The notes beneath the pieces were generated by a model. It saw nothing but the letters and a program-made list of their open reading frames with translations, had not been told where the DNA came from and did no database searches. Position numbers and translations under genes: made by a program. Source: Mixophyes australis (Eukaryota; Chordata; Amphibia; Anura; Limnodynastidae). Taken from it: a stretch of DNA of 64,000 nt. The stretch covers positions 40,583,835 through 40,647,834 of the forward strand of contig JAVHZZ010000003.1 of the NCBI GenBank assembly GCA_036250195.1, in the 5' to 3' direction. This document shows, in pieces, positions 9,871 to 21,129 of the stretch. Positions within the stretch are counted from its first letter, which is position 1; each line of letters begins with the position of its first letter.

Positions 9871-11486
9871 TTTGTCTTTGTTTGAAGCAATATGAAAGAT
9901 TAAACCTTAAATAGTCTAACGAGCCTACAGCACGTTCCAACTGACCAAGCCTGGTGGTCATTTTTATGTTGTAAGGTAATAAATTGTTAGGAAAGTTACT
10001 TCCATTTATCTGGAACACTCTGGGTGGTGAGGATTCTGAACACTAGAGATTGCAGTATACACGTGCGGAGATCTCTGGTGGGTGGTCTGAATTATTTATG
10101 AGGGGCCGAATATCTTTTATTGTAGATCCTCCCCTAAGTCTTTTATTTATGGAAGGTACTTGTTTAGCTTTGTATTCGGTCTTCTCCCTCTGTGATTCCT
10201 TTTTAATCAGCATTAAGTAGAACTTGTTCAGCAATCCACCAAAAAAATAAATATTGTTTGGTTTCTGCCAATACCTCCAGCTGTTGACTCCCCCAGCGGG
10301 TCACAAATGTACTCCAAGCATCTCAAAACTTTGGGGAACGACTCAGTTCAACTCAGCGTAATCACATTTTTTCAGACATCCAACTTAAAAGGAGAAGCCA
10401 GTTGTCAGGGCTCGTTGCTACAAACTGGCCGAAGATCACCTTAGCTCGGTCTGTTTGCCAACCCTAATTGGGTGTTTGGGGCGTTATAGTTACTGAAGTT
10501 AAGATGCAGCTTTGATCCAAAATTCTTTGTAGGTGAATTAGAGGTTGAAAAACGAAATTATACAAATGAGCCTCCTGTTACTTCTTCTCTGAAACAGTTT
10601 CCATATTGTTTAGTAGCTGCCCTAGTCGAGGGTAGATGTTTAGCGAAGTGGTTTGGAGAGATTGCAGGAAACACATCGTCAAAATAGGTGTACGATGTTC
10701 AGACCTAGGTTTCTTTGTATTCCAAAATTTTCTCATTCACTATTTGTCTGTGATGTCTAAAATAGGAAAAATCTGCAGACATTACTGATAATTGTTTTCA
10801 TGCCATTCTAACCTCACAATTGTTCTGGTTTAACTGTATTTAGCTAAGTAGGAAGCATTTGTTAGACTAGTATTTTATCAAGCTATGAGCAATATTAAGT
10901 GATTTATATATATTTCCACTTTGTATGGTCCATGTCAAAGTTATGGACCTTAGTCACATAGGAGTTCTCTGGAAAGTGATAGGGGGTTTGTGGGATTAAA
11001 AATTAGAGAACGGCATTCTATTGAATTGTGAGGTCTGCGGGTAGACTTGGTCACACCTTCATAGAAAGTACAGTCCGTACTAAGTATAAATTCACAGCTG
11101 AGGCAGCCATTGTGTGTAACCTAACCATTTACTAGGAACCAGTAACATCACAGAGGTATTAAGGCAAGCAAAAGTTAAAAAAAGGAAATAGGTAAAGTAC
11201 AGAATAGAAAAAAGGAAGTGTTTGAGAGACTAGTTTTGATATTATTTTTTTACATTGTTCTAGAAAAGGTTAATATGTGTGACGACAAGTGGTAAAAGGA
11301 ATTCATTATGCTTTCAGTTAATTTAATTTTATAGTGGTTAATCTGTTCATTTTACGATGTAATATAAATTACTGTAAGCCGTTATATGCCTTGCAATACT
11401 AATGTCCTTTTTTATTTATTTCTAGACATAATAAAATAGGGGGACATTTATATAAAGCTGGTGCAAAAAAAAAGAGTGTTGTAACC
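9871..11486. other. No recognised feature
   Basis: Intergenic DNA. A minus-strand frame at 10043-10234 is lysine-rich and unidentified. No RNA gene or repeat family could be recognised. Confidence 0.4.
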
Positions 11487-11620
11487 TTGCCTCCCAACAT
11501 TTAAACGTGCAAAATCAGGACAAAAATAAGCTCCGCCCCCCAATTCACCCACTTTTGGATGAAACTCCACCCACTTTGATGTAATGCCACCCCAAACCAG
11601 GACAGCTGGGAGGTGTGATG
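11487..11620. mobile_element. Small nonautonomous element, unassigned
   Basis: Bounded by 'gcctcccaacattt' and the partly inverted 'agctgggaggtgtg', with a GC-rich middle ('ctccgccccccaattcaccc', 'aactccacccactttgatg'). The layout resembles a short MITE, but no target duplication was identified. Confidence 0.4.
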
Positions 11621-12884
11621 TAATTCATAGCAACCAAATGGTGGTGCTTTCCTGTTCTACAGTACAATAGAAAAAACATGGTGGCGCGTGCCTTTAGTCC
11701 TGCCTCTGGGATGGCCGCGTCTGGGGGTTCCAGTCTCCACCCTGCGCCACCTGCCCCACGTTGTCGAGCAGAGCATCAAGAAAAAAAATGACAGCATTAT
11801 ATGTCCGTTAGTTACAGCACCTTTTTTCGTTGCACCTGTTTTATAAATGCTTCCCAATGAATCTTGTGGAAGTTGTAGAAAGTTGACTAGTAAAAAAAAC
11901 CAAATATTAAAAATGTAGTTTAGTTTGCTCCATATTGTAATGGAACAATCCACAAATAATCCCTATAAGTATAGCTCACCAGTCTGTTCATAGAGATCTC
12001 AAGTTTAGTTCTTAACAGGGTACCTGTCCATAGTAATATGTTTTATTTGCTCCCTGATGTTAGATTGTACTTAATATTCCATTGCATTACTGCTTAGTGG
12101 TGGTATTTAAAAACTGACTAGTAAATCCCTGTGCTTTCAGCAGAATACCTTCTTATGATTATCAGATGTTTCAACTTTAAGGCTAATCACAATTTTATGG
12201 ACCAATTTATTACTTCCTCTTAGAAACTAGCTGTGCCAGGCATCTAGCCGAGACCTCGAGCAATGTCTCCGAAACAATAAAACCGATTCTTAACCAAGAC
12301 ACATTTAAAACACATTTTAAGTTGTCATTAATTGTTCATAATTTAATTAACTCATGTACATTTAAGCAATAAACATATTACAGTCTATTGTTTGCTGGTT
12401 TTATGTTCTTTTGACTGTTTATTGTATTATGTTGTTTTTTTGTTTTTTTAATTATGTGTAGTTTGCACTTGAGGCTGTTTTTGCTCTTAGAGAATCCTGG
12501 TTCTTCATAGAAACATTTGTTTGTCATACAAGCCTCAGTGGTGAATAATTGTGCTCCTCTCCTGCTCCAGAGATCGTTACGCTATGTCACAGTTCATGGT
12601 AATTAGAGGGTATTTCTGATGCGGTGGCTCCAAGCTACAAGTTCTCCACTTGGATCTCGATCAGCTATCCCATAGAGTGAAGACATCTGAGATATCACGC
12701 AACCGTTCTACAGCACATGTCGATGATGCTCAGCGAATGGGGCTCAGCTGATTTGAAGCAGACTGACCGGCTTAATTGATTGCATGGAACAATACTTGCT
12801 ACCTCAGCCGTGAGCATACGTTACTTTCAGGGGCTGGCTGGCAAATTTTAAGCTGCAGGGACGTGCTCTTATGCTCTACAGCAG
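11621..12884. other. No recognised feature
   Basis: Intergenic sequence. The minus-strand frame at 11657-11953 has no recognisable domain. Confidence 0.4.
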
Positions 12885-12981
12885 CCCAGGTGTCGTGCAA
12901 CTACAAGCACCTGCATGCTTTGCCAACTGAGAGACTGATTGCTGGCAGGGTATGCTGGGACTTGTAGTTTCTCAACACCTG
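12885..12981. mobile_element. Second copy of the ZNF143-motif MITE
   Basis: Shorter relative of 7869-8016. The right arm keeps 'gtatgctgggacttgtagtt' and 'ctcaacacctgg'. The left-arm motif is changed to 'actacaagcacctgcatgc', so only one motif looks intact. Confidence 0.75.
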
Positions 12982-13802
12982 GGGGTAAATGAATCAAGCT
13001 CCGATTTTGAAAATCCAGCTAGTTTCTCAGAAGAGTTGAAACTCGGTGATGTATGAACCTGAGATTTCATGTAAAATCGCCAGAGATGTGTTTCTGTCAA
13101 AATAGCTACTTCCAAAATCAATAGAGATCAAAGTCCCGACTGTTTGCCACTCTAGCTATAGCAAATGTATGAAGCTGAGATTAAGCAAACTCCTGAGTTT
13201 GCTTTAAAAATCGCTAAATACAACACGCTGCATCCTAGCTGCGAGATTAGTAAACACATCACTGTTACACTGCCCTATCTATAGAGCTGCAGGTCCCAGC
13301 AGCTGTCAAAAGTTTAAAACTAGATAAATGTTCCACAAAAAAAAAGCATGGGGATCCCCCGTCCGACCGCTATTAACCCTAGTGCTGCCAGTCTACTGCT
13401 GGTTGCGTGAAAATTGGGCGGACCCCACGCATATTTTTCACCGATTTTCACTCGGCCAGCAGTATGCTGGCAGCGCTAGGGTTAATAGTGCTCGGATGGG
13501 GGGGACCCCATGCTTTTTGGTTTTTTTCCGAACATTATTTTTAAACTTTTGACAGCTGCCTAACATCTGGCTGTATAGAGAGACAGTGTAACAGTGATGT
13601 GTTTACTAATCACACAGTTAGGAAACACGGGAGTGATTGACAGCACAGCAAATCGTCAGAGATGACCAGCGATTTTTCAGATCAGAGTAAAAATCGCAGT
13701 TTAATACATCTGGCAACTTGGGGACTAAAATCGCGGGTTATCACCCGCGATTTGCCGCCATTTTAAATCGCTGAAAAAATCGGACCTTGATACACTTACC
13801 TC
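12982..13802. mobile_element. 820-bp palindromic MITE
   Basis: The ends are GGGGTAAATGAATCAAGCTCCG and the inverse of CGGACCTTGATACACTTACC. The interior is also mirrored: 'tcactgttacactg' with 'cagtgtaacagtga', 'cagctgtcaaaagtttaaa' with 'tttaaacttttgacagctg', 'gcatggggatccccc' with 'gggggaccccatgc', and 'attaaccctag' with 'ctagggttaat'. The centre is near 13410. There is no coding sequence. It directly abuts the ZNF143-motif MITE on its left. Confidence 0.85.
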
Positions 13803-13978
13803 CTGGGGAGTCTGAGGATTTCTAAGCCCGCTCTAAAACAAGGAACTATAGAAATAGCAGCTGAGAAATCAAGATTATAAAGTTATGAGTATCTGCACTT
13901 CACCCAGATCAAGTGTATGGTGGCTGCCAAAATTAGGGACTGTGTCAAGAGGGAGTCCCCAACCCTCCAGATAGAAAT
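13803..13978. other. Short unassigned spacer
   Basis: Sequence between the large palindromic MITE and the Penelope palindrome; nothing recognised. Confidence 0.4.
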
Positions 13979-14899
13979 CACAAAGTAAATATAGTTCAGT
14001 GTAAAAAAAAAAAAACAAGCTCTCCAAGCGCCTGTGTGTAGGATGTATTTAGAACAAAAAAGTAAGTAAGGGTTGTTGTCAAATCATTGTGTTGTAGATA
14101 AGGATATATAGCAACAACAAACAAAGTTCTTAGTGCACTAAGATAAATGACTGGTACATAACATACATAACAATATAAAAGCGTATCACATGCTCAATGA
14201 TTATGAATAGGAAAGAGGTCCAAGAAAATAATGGCATATGAAACAAGTAATCATATTACTAGTCCTCGAGGTGAATGGGGCCAGCAAGGAAAAACATAAG
14301 GCAGGAGCCAAAATCCAAGGTGAAAGTCGCTAGTATATAGGCACTAAGAGATCAAAGTGTCTTTATAATGTCCAATAGATTAATAGTTCCACATAAGTGC
14401 AGAAATACTGATAGATAAATCCAATAAGAATGAGAGGCAAATAAAGTAATGCAAGTTGCTCAATCAATTTATAGGCTATAGCAGGTGCGTGAAACTTGCA
14501 TTTCTGTATTTGTCTGAGAGGCATGTTGGTGTCAGTAGCTGAGGGGGAGTGCTGACATTGGATTGCTATTTGGAGGCTTCTAGGGTACCTCTTTGGTAAG
14601 TTAGCTCTCAATTTAAAAACACATATGTATGGCCCAAATATATGGGACTCTCATTGTTTAGAGTTAGGACCACCCTATTAGCAAAAGCGCCGGAAAGGCG
14701 GGTGGCTTTAACATACATTTGCAAATGTGTGCAACTGAGACTTTTGCATTTTTATCTACAGTAGAAATAGCAGATCTGTTGCTGGCTATAGCAGTGTGCT
14801 GGGGGATCTCTCTGTAAGAATGAGAGGCAAAAGACCAAAGTAGCAAAGGCAAAAAACAAGTCCAAAGACCGTTGCTGACATCAATTTGACAGTAGGCTG

Positions 14900-17428
14900 T
14901 GTCACACGCCGGTCCCATAGATAGGTGCCGGCATTGTGACTTGCCTCTGGGAACTGCGATTGAACCTACTCCTGTTTCTAAGATAATACCTTTGCACAGG
15001 TGTTCCTGATTGCTTTGCTTGGACCTTCCTTCGATTCTCATTGGTTCTGGAGTATTACTTAAACTACCCATGGTCCTTGGCTCATTGCCTGTTCTTCGTG
15101 TTACTCAGTTTGCCTTGGTACTGGCTGTCTGCTGAACCTCTAGCTGCTGTTACCTGTTTGCTGGACTTCTGCATCTACAACCATTGTACCTGGTACTTGT
15201 AGTTCCACGCTGCCTGCTGAACCTCTCGCTGCTGTTACCTGTTTGCTAGACTTCTGCATCTACAACCATTGTACCTGGTACTTGTAGTTCCACGCTGCCT
15301 GCTGAACCTCTCGCTGCTGTTACCTGTTTGCTGGACTTCTGCATCTACAACCATTGTACCTGGTACTTGTAGTTCCACGCTGCCTGCTGAACCTCTCGTT
15401 GCTGTTACCTGTTTGCTGGACTTCTGCATCTGCAACCATTGTACCTGGTACTTGTAGTTCCACGCTGCCTGCTGAACCTCTCGCTGCTGTTACCTGTTTG
15501 CTGGACTTCTGAATCTACAACCATTGTACCTGGTACTTGTAGTTCCACGCTGCCTGCTGAACCTCTCGCTGCTGTTACCTGTTTACTGGACTTCTGAATC
15601 TACAACCATTGTACCTGGTACTTGTAGTTCCACGCTGCCTGCTAAACCTCTCGCTGCTGTTACCTGTTTGCTGGACTTCTGCATCTACTACCATTGTACC
15701 TGGTACTTGTAGTTCCACGCTGTCTGCTGAACCTCTCGCTGCTGTTACCTGTTTGCTGGACTTCTGCATCTACAACCATCGTACCTGGTACTTGTAGTTC
15801 CACGCTGCCTGCTGAACCTCTCGCTGCTGTTACCTGTTTGCTGGACTTCTGCATCTACTACCATTGTACCTGGTACTTGTAGTTCCACGCTGCCTGCTGA
15901 ACCTCTCGCTGCTGTTACCTGTTTGCTGGACTTCTGTATCTACAACCATCGTACCTGGTACTTGTAGTTCCACGCTGCCTGCTAAACCTCTCGCTGCTGT
16001 TACCTGTTTGCTGGACTTCTGCATCTACAACCATCGTACCTGGTACTTGTAGTTCCACGCTGCCTGCTGAACCTCTCGCTGCTGTTACCTGTTTGCTGGA
16101 CTTCTGAATCTACAACCATTGTACCTGGTACTTGTAGTTCCACGCTGCCTGCTGAACCTCTCGCTGCTGTTACCTGTTTGCTGGACTTCTGAATCTACAA
16201 CCATTGTACCTGGTACTTGTAGTTCCACGCTTTCTGCTGAACCTCTCGCTGCTGTTACCTGTTTGCTGGACTTCTGTATCTACAACCATCGTACCTGGTA
16301 CTTGTAGTTCCACGCTGCCTGCTGAACCTCTCGCTGCTGTTACCTGTTTGCTAGACTTCTGAATCTACAACCATTGTACCTGGTACTTGTAGTTCCACAC
16401 TGGTTTGCTGAACTCCTTGGTTGCTATCAAGCTTCATGTTGAACGTTTACTGTGAGTTGATTTCTGCACCTGTGGTTAAGCCTGCACACCTGCTGTTGTA
16501 TTTTCAATGCTGAGTTCTATTGAGACTTTCCTTGTGATTAATCTACCTGCTGAATTACTACGGCCTGCAGCTAGTTTCATGGTTCAAGTTCCTGCTTTTG
16601 CCCGGCTGATTTACAGTGCTGTTTTCTTCATTCATATGTTTATTGGAAGACATCAGTTATCGGCAGTTCTATACTCGGCTAGGATACTCCTCGTTCTTGC
16701 TACTTCTAGGTAATGAACTGTTTGAAGTTTCTGTTGTTCTACTAATAACAGTCCCAGAGATATAGTTGAACATCAGTTCAACGATTATTGCTGTTCTATT
16801 CTGAGAATTATCGTGATACCTGTAACCCACCTGCTATGTAGAATCATCTTTATCTTCGGATCAACAGTTGTACATTCTCATTCTCTTGGAACTGTTGTTG
16901 ACCAGTGATTCACATCAATCTGCCGTGTGTTACATTATTGGATCCACGCATTCTCCATTTGTCATCCTATGTTTGGACTATTGTTTACTCATCCCATGCA
17001 GTTGTCAAGAGTTACCAATTCTGAAGTGGCATAACGTGATCTGTATCCTGCTTGTGTCCTAATTTCCGTGTATTTAATATCTGCCGTTATATATATATAT
17101 TCTTCCATTTCCATTGTACCATCAATCAATATACTACTTTAGAGCATAGCTACCATCTCCAGTGTTTTATTACTACTATTGCTGAAGCCTGTGAATCCTG
17201 AACTCTTTACTCTGTGTCTTCTCATCCATCGTGTCATTGTGTGTTGCCTCCACTATCCTCTGTCAGTCCTTGCCTGGGAGACCGCGACCTGCGGAATAGG
17301 AGCATATAGTCCATATCCCCTTGCGGGGATCCCTGATGAATACCTCCTATCCGTTAGACTCCGCACTCCTGGGCAAGTCCTATATAGACAGAGGCAAGGG
17401 ATCTACAAAACCACTCGGAGTCGTGACA
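14900..17428 (+). mobile_element. LTR-like element B, 2.5 kb
   Basis: Starts TGTCACACGCC and ends GTCGTGACA, flanked by GGCTG on both sides (14895-14899 and 17429-17433). The opposite arm of the Penelope palindrome (near 18494-18520) keeps the uninterrupted sequence 'tttgacaggctgattgataa' when read inverted, so the insertion boundaries can be read directly. A 5-bp duplication, TG...CA ends and short inverted ends fit a solo LTR. No coding region is seen; half of its length is an 85-bp tandem array. Confidence 0.7.
15100..16410 (+). repeat. 85-bp tandem repeat, about 15 copies
   Basis: The unit contains 'gctgcctgctgaacctctcg', 'ctgctgttacctgtttgctg', 'gacttctgcatctacaacc' and 'tggtacttgtagttccac'. 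Copies are very similar, differing at a few sites such as gcatc/gaatc/gtatc and attg/atcg, which suggests recent expansion. Because 85 is not a multiple of three, the repeating 62-codon frames rotate between units and are not genes. Confidence 0.95.
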
Positions 17429-17633
17429 GGCTGATTGATAAATGCCGTGTGATAAATGCGGAGACAGAGGCAGGCTCTCTCTTACCTCCAGATGTGTGAT
17501 CGTCTCCTCCATTTAGAGCCGCGCAGGCGCATGCTGAATCCACTGTGTGGACAGTAGCGGTTTCCTCCGACTTGTCAGAATAAGTGATGCAAGGAGTACT
17601 CGTTCTTGCTTGATATCTCATTAAATAGGAAGG

Positions 17634-17682
17634 CAATAACCAATGCGTTTCACCCGTGACTGGGCTTCATCAGGGATAATTG
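17634..17682 (-). ncRNA. Hammerhead ribozyme-like motif of Penelope type
   Basis: On the minus strand the order is CTGATGA (17673-17667), a GCCC...GGGT hairpin as stem II, then GAAA (17651-17648) and CGCATT as a minimal stem III. The flanks 'caattatc' (17682-17675) and 'ggttattg' (17641-17634) can pair at seven of eight positions, including one G-U, as stem I. The invariant CUGAUGA and GAAA boxes are intact. Hammerhead ribozymes with very short stem III are known in Penelope-like retroelements, and reverse transcriptase sequence lies next to it. The change to CGCATT may weaken stem III, so activity is uncertain. Confidence 0.7.
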
Positions 17683-17749
17683 AAATGTAAGTTTCTTTGT
17701 AGACCTTTATACTGTCCTACTGAAGTGAAGTCAATTGCTGATTGGTCAC

Positions 17750-18000
17750 ATACTGTCATATTGTTCTAGAGTGGAGCAGTTTCGCCTGATCCTAGTAAAC
17801 TGGTCTTTAGGAATATTCTGCAGCCAGTTTATGTGGTGACTGCTATGGGCAGGAATATATGAGTTGCAGTCTTCCTCTTTTAAATATGTCTTAGTGGCCA
17901 GTTTATTTTCTTCGATGTATATTTTCAGATCTAGAAATTCAATCTCTTGCGTGCTCCATTTGGCCGTAAATACGATGTTAAGGTCATTATTGTTAATGTA
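17750..18000 (-). pseudogene. Penelope-like reverse transcriptase fragment
   Basis: Read from 18000 downward, the minus strand gives an open stretch with EIEFLDLKIYIEENKL, then TYLKEEDCNSYIPAHSSHH and DQFTRIRRNCS. The order FLDL, an 'NSYxPxxSxH' block and 'RIRRNCS' is characteristic of the C-terminal part of the Penelope-like reverse transcriptase. It stops shortly after NCSTLEQYDS and passes directly into the hammerhead-like region. It has no start and is a truncated copy. Confidence 0.8.
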
Positions 18001-18009
18001 GAGAATGAG

Positions 18010-18262
18010 GGCTTTCAGGGCTTCCTCTGTATTAACTGCTCCAATCTAGACAAGTATGACATTCAAGCAACTGATCTAAGAAACAGGTTTCTTGAGAGGG
18101 ACTATGATCGCAACACTGTTCAAACAGCTTACACTGAACTTAGAACTGTAGACAGAAAAAGTCTCCTTACCAAAAAATGAGCTCTCCATTGAAAATCCAT
18201 GTACCATCCCCTTTATTATCAGATTTAGTCGGGACTCAAAAAAAGTGGAGGGTATTATAAGG
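18010..18262 (+). pseudogene. Penelope-like RT fragment, opposite orientation
   Basis: The plus strand reads CINCSNLDKYD, then QATDLRNRFLERDYDRNTVQ up to a stop after LLTKK, followed after a frameshift by PFIIRFSRDSKKVEGIIRRK. This continues the protein from the point at which the minus-strand copy ends (NCSTLEQYD versus NCSNLDKYD). The two pieces therefore represent adjacent parts of the same protein placed head to head. It has no linker or endonuclease region and is not functional. Confidence 0.75.
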
Positions 18263-18639
18263 AGGAAATGTCGGAGGAAACCTCTACTGTCCACACAGTG
18301 CATTCAGCATGCGCCTGCGCGGCTCTACACGGAGGAGACGCTCACACATCTGGAGGTAAGAGAGATAAACTCTGCCCTGAGGAGAGGTGAGAGGTGGAAT
18401 TGATACATTCAAAGACGTCCCCTTGGAAGGGGTAAGTGTTTTTCCCTCATCATTGAATCTCTTCACAGCCTGACTCTGTCTCCGCATTTATCACACCACA
18501 TTTATCAATCAGCCTGTCAAATTGATGTCAGCAACGGTCTTTGGACTTGTTTTTTGCCTTTGCTACTTTGGTCATTTGCCTCTCATTTTTATTGGATTTA
18601 TCTATCAGTATTTATGCACTTATGTGGAACTGTGCTCCT

Positions 18640-18958
18640 TCTTTAAAGCCTACCAACCATCCACTTAACCCCTTCACCTCCACTCGCTCTCCCCTCTGCC
18701 TCTTCTGGCTCCCCTTGTGTCTTTCTGTTTTCCCTCCCTTAGGATGTAAGCTCAAATGAGCAGGGCCGTCTTCCCTCCTGTCTCCTCACCTGTTCTTCTG
18801 CTCCATGTTTATTGCTGAACTTGCCTGGAGTTTCTGAAGTACTGGTATTTTTGTTTATTGTTTTGTGCTGTCTCACCCTGTATAGTCTACTGTTTGTACT
18901 GTGTACGGCGCTGCGGAAACCTTGTGGCGCCTAACAAATAAAGGATAATAATAATAAT
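18640..18958 (+). mobile_element. Truncated LINE/SINE 3' tail
   Basis: Contains 'ggatgtaagctcaaatgagcagggc', 'tgtacggcgctgcggaaacc', 'ggcgcctaacaaataaagg' and a final (ATA)n tract. This tail is shared with the L2-like LINEs at 24775, 25150 and 58283. It interrupts the right Penelope arm, whose left-arm counterpart lacks it. Confidence 0.7.
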
Positions 18959-19026
18959 AATAACTATTGATCTATTGGACATTATAAAGACACTTTCTTA
19001 AACGGAATGGACACTTTGATCTCTTA

Positions 19027-19208
19027 GGGCCTGATTCATTAAGGATCTTAACTTGAGAAACTTCTTATTTAAGACTCCTGGACAAAACCATGTTACAATG
19101 CAAGGGGTGCAAATTAGTATTCTGCTTTGCACATAAGTTAAATACTGACTGTTTTTTCATGTAGCACACAAATACTTGATAGCTTATTTGTACACTGAAA
19201 TTTAAAGT
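19027..19208. mobile_element. Half copy of the 27198 MITE
   Basis: Preceded by TTA and starting 'gggcctgattcattaagg', it follows the left arm of the element at 27198-27530 through 'cttgatagcttatttgtacac' and then stops. The mirrored arm is missing. Confidence 0.8.
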
Positions 19209-19403
19209 AGATATATGTATTTTATGTACCAGTGATTTATCTTAGTGCACTAAGAACTTTGTTTGTTGTTGCTATATATCGTTATCTACAACACAATGAT
19301 TTGACAACAACCCTTACTGGTGTTTTTTTGTTCTAAATGCATCCTACACACAGGCGCTTGGGAAGCTTGGGGGGTTTTTACCCTGAGCTATATTTACTTT
19401 GTG

Positions 19404-19858
19404 AGCAGCTGAGAAATGCCTGAGAAACAGAAGTTAACTTAGCGGATTCTTTGCAGCACTAAGACTTGAAGAGATCTACGTTTTAGATAATACTTTTTTA
19501 TCAAAGCCGGCACTACCATTAGACAAACCTAGGCAGTCGCCTAGCATGCCATGGTTTAGGGGGAGCATAAAACACTGAATGAGTGACATAAAATGTCTGA
19601 CTGTGTGGTCAATGGGTACATACTGTATGTTTGAGCGCTTATTTTTTTAATAAGTCAGGTGGAAACCGCTATTGACATTAGCAGGACACAGGATGAGGAG
19701 ACACGTGCAGGAGAAGTGATATTAGGCAGTGCCGGCACAACAGACGCTCCTGCCATTTTTGCTGGTGAATGATGTCATAGCCATTGTTTCTGCTGCGTTC
19801 ATTTGTAAAATTACATTTATTGCGATGATAATGTTATGCTTGTACTAAGTACAGATTA
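19404..19858. other. No recognised feature
   Basis: Intergenic sequence with no recognised repeat. A stretch near 19505-19570 ('ggcactaccattagacaaac') resembles the edge of a transposon but was not assigned. Confidence 0.4.
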
Positions 19859-19985
19859 AGGGGTAGATTTATCAAACCTATAAAGGAAAAGTGGAGATAT
19901 TGTCCATAAGAACCATTCATATTGTAGCTCTGTACTAGATAAATGATAGCTAGAATCTGATTGGTTGCTTTCCTTTTTAGTCCAT
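19859..19985. mobile_element. Degraded CCAAT-family MITE
   Basis: Starts 'aggggtagatttatcaaacc' and contains 'gctagaatctgattggttgc'. The left CCAAT box and right end are degraded. Confidence 0.65.
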
Positions 19986-20740
19986 CATAATGGCTGATCT
20001 GAAGGTGAGGATATTTCTTTACGTGGAAATGATATACTTGTTGTCTAAGTAGACCAATAAATGAGAAAAAGGGAAAATTACATAAACTTTATTCTCTTTA
20101 AGGCCTGGTCAACTTTTGGACAAGCCTCACTGTTTAGCCTGACTCCCGTGTAGGCACTTATTGGGCTCCCCACCACTACCTGCAATCAGCTCCTGGTGCA
20201 CTGACAACCTGCAGAGGAGAGCGATGCCAGCTTGGCTGGGCAGGAGATTCAAACTCCCAGATCTGTATCAATCCAGTCAGCTGCCACAAGCCTGCATTCT
20301 ATCTTTCTAGATGCTTGAATTGCCAAGACAAGCTCAGTCCATCACATCCGAGAGCGATGTTCACAGCATTCTGAGAGGCAGCATGGACTGGTAGACAAAT
20401 TAAGGCAACCAACAGGGTACCTGGAGGACATCCTAACTGAAGGACACCATGGACAATGGGCATTACAGTCATTAGATGGTTTTGTTCTGTAATTGAGGAA
20501 TGGGTAATTCGAAGGTAGTGGGAAAGGACAGGACTTAGCTCCCATTTGTTCTGTCAATGAGGTCTGAGCAGAAATGTGTGTTGAGATTTAATACTCTAAA
20601 ACCAATACTTTGGTTCAAGTAGACATAGGAGTTGGAATTTCCACGATGTAAAATTAAAACATAACATTATTGAAAACTGGGTAAATCCCTGGCTGAGACA
20701 CCATCAGCTATTGATCTCAGCAAAAATGTACATACCTGGG
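19986..20740. other. No recognised feature
   Basis: Intergenic sequence; the minus-strand 71-codon frame at 20342-20557 has no recognisable domain. Confidence 0.4.
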
Positions 20741-20884
20741 GGTAAAGCTGCAGGTTTTAAAAAGTGAAGATATTGCCTATAGCAACCAATCAGATTCTAG
20801 CTGTCATTTTGAAGAACGTACTAAATAAATGATAACGAATCTGATTGGTTGCTATAGGCAACATCTCCACTTTTTCAAACACTC
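20741..20884. mobile_element. CCAAT-family palindromic MITE copy
   Basis: Both arms retain the central part: 'gcctatagcaaccaatcag' and 'ctgattggttgctataggc'. The terminal repeats are degraded. Confidence 0.8.
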
Positions 20885-21129
20885 TGGACTGTTTATCACC
20901 TGCATAAAAAGGAAGATATGGATAGATGGCTCAGTCTGTGGAGCTATAGTGGTCTGATCATTTATTTGAAAAGTCCAAGCGCAGGCTGCTTTTTTCTAGA
21001 CACTTACAATGTACTTAATGTCAAACTCTTCATAGTAGAACAAATAGCCAAGACTTTCCTACAATACTACAGAGACTTCGATGTAACACAAGTGTCAGCT
21101 ATCTAAATAATATTATATTGCCTAGACTG

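Larger units (their letters stand above)
13979..19403. mobile_element. Inverted (palindromic) Penelope-like element complex
   Basis: The outer ends mirror each other ('cacaaagtaaatatag' at 13979 and 'ctatatttactttgtg' at 19403). The arms stay alignable inward: 'caagcgcctgtgtgtaggatg' with its inverse near 19335; 'aagttcttagtgcactaag' near 14125 with its inverse near 19230; the 14820-14892 segment with 18505-18600; and 17440-17580 with 18268-18490. The centre carries Penelope-type reverse transcriptase pieces in opposite orientations and a hammerhead-like motif. Later insertions interrupt both arms: an LTR-like element in the left, and a LINE tail and half a MITE in the right. The left arm also has 380 bases (14440-14818), bounded by 'aagaatgagaggcaaa' repeats, absent from the right. 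Confidence 0.8.

Noticed and set aside
15235..16307. Repeated 62-64-codon frames on both strands
   Set aside because: They come from the 85-bp tandem repeat, and the frame shifts from unit to unit because 85 is not a multiple of three.
15100..16410. 'acttgtagttcca' in the 85-bp unit as a ZNF143-type site
   Set aside because: Only the ACTTGTAGT half matches; the TGCTGGG part is missing, so it is not convincing.
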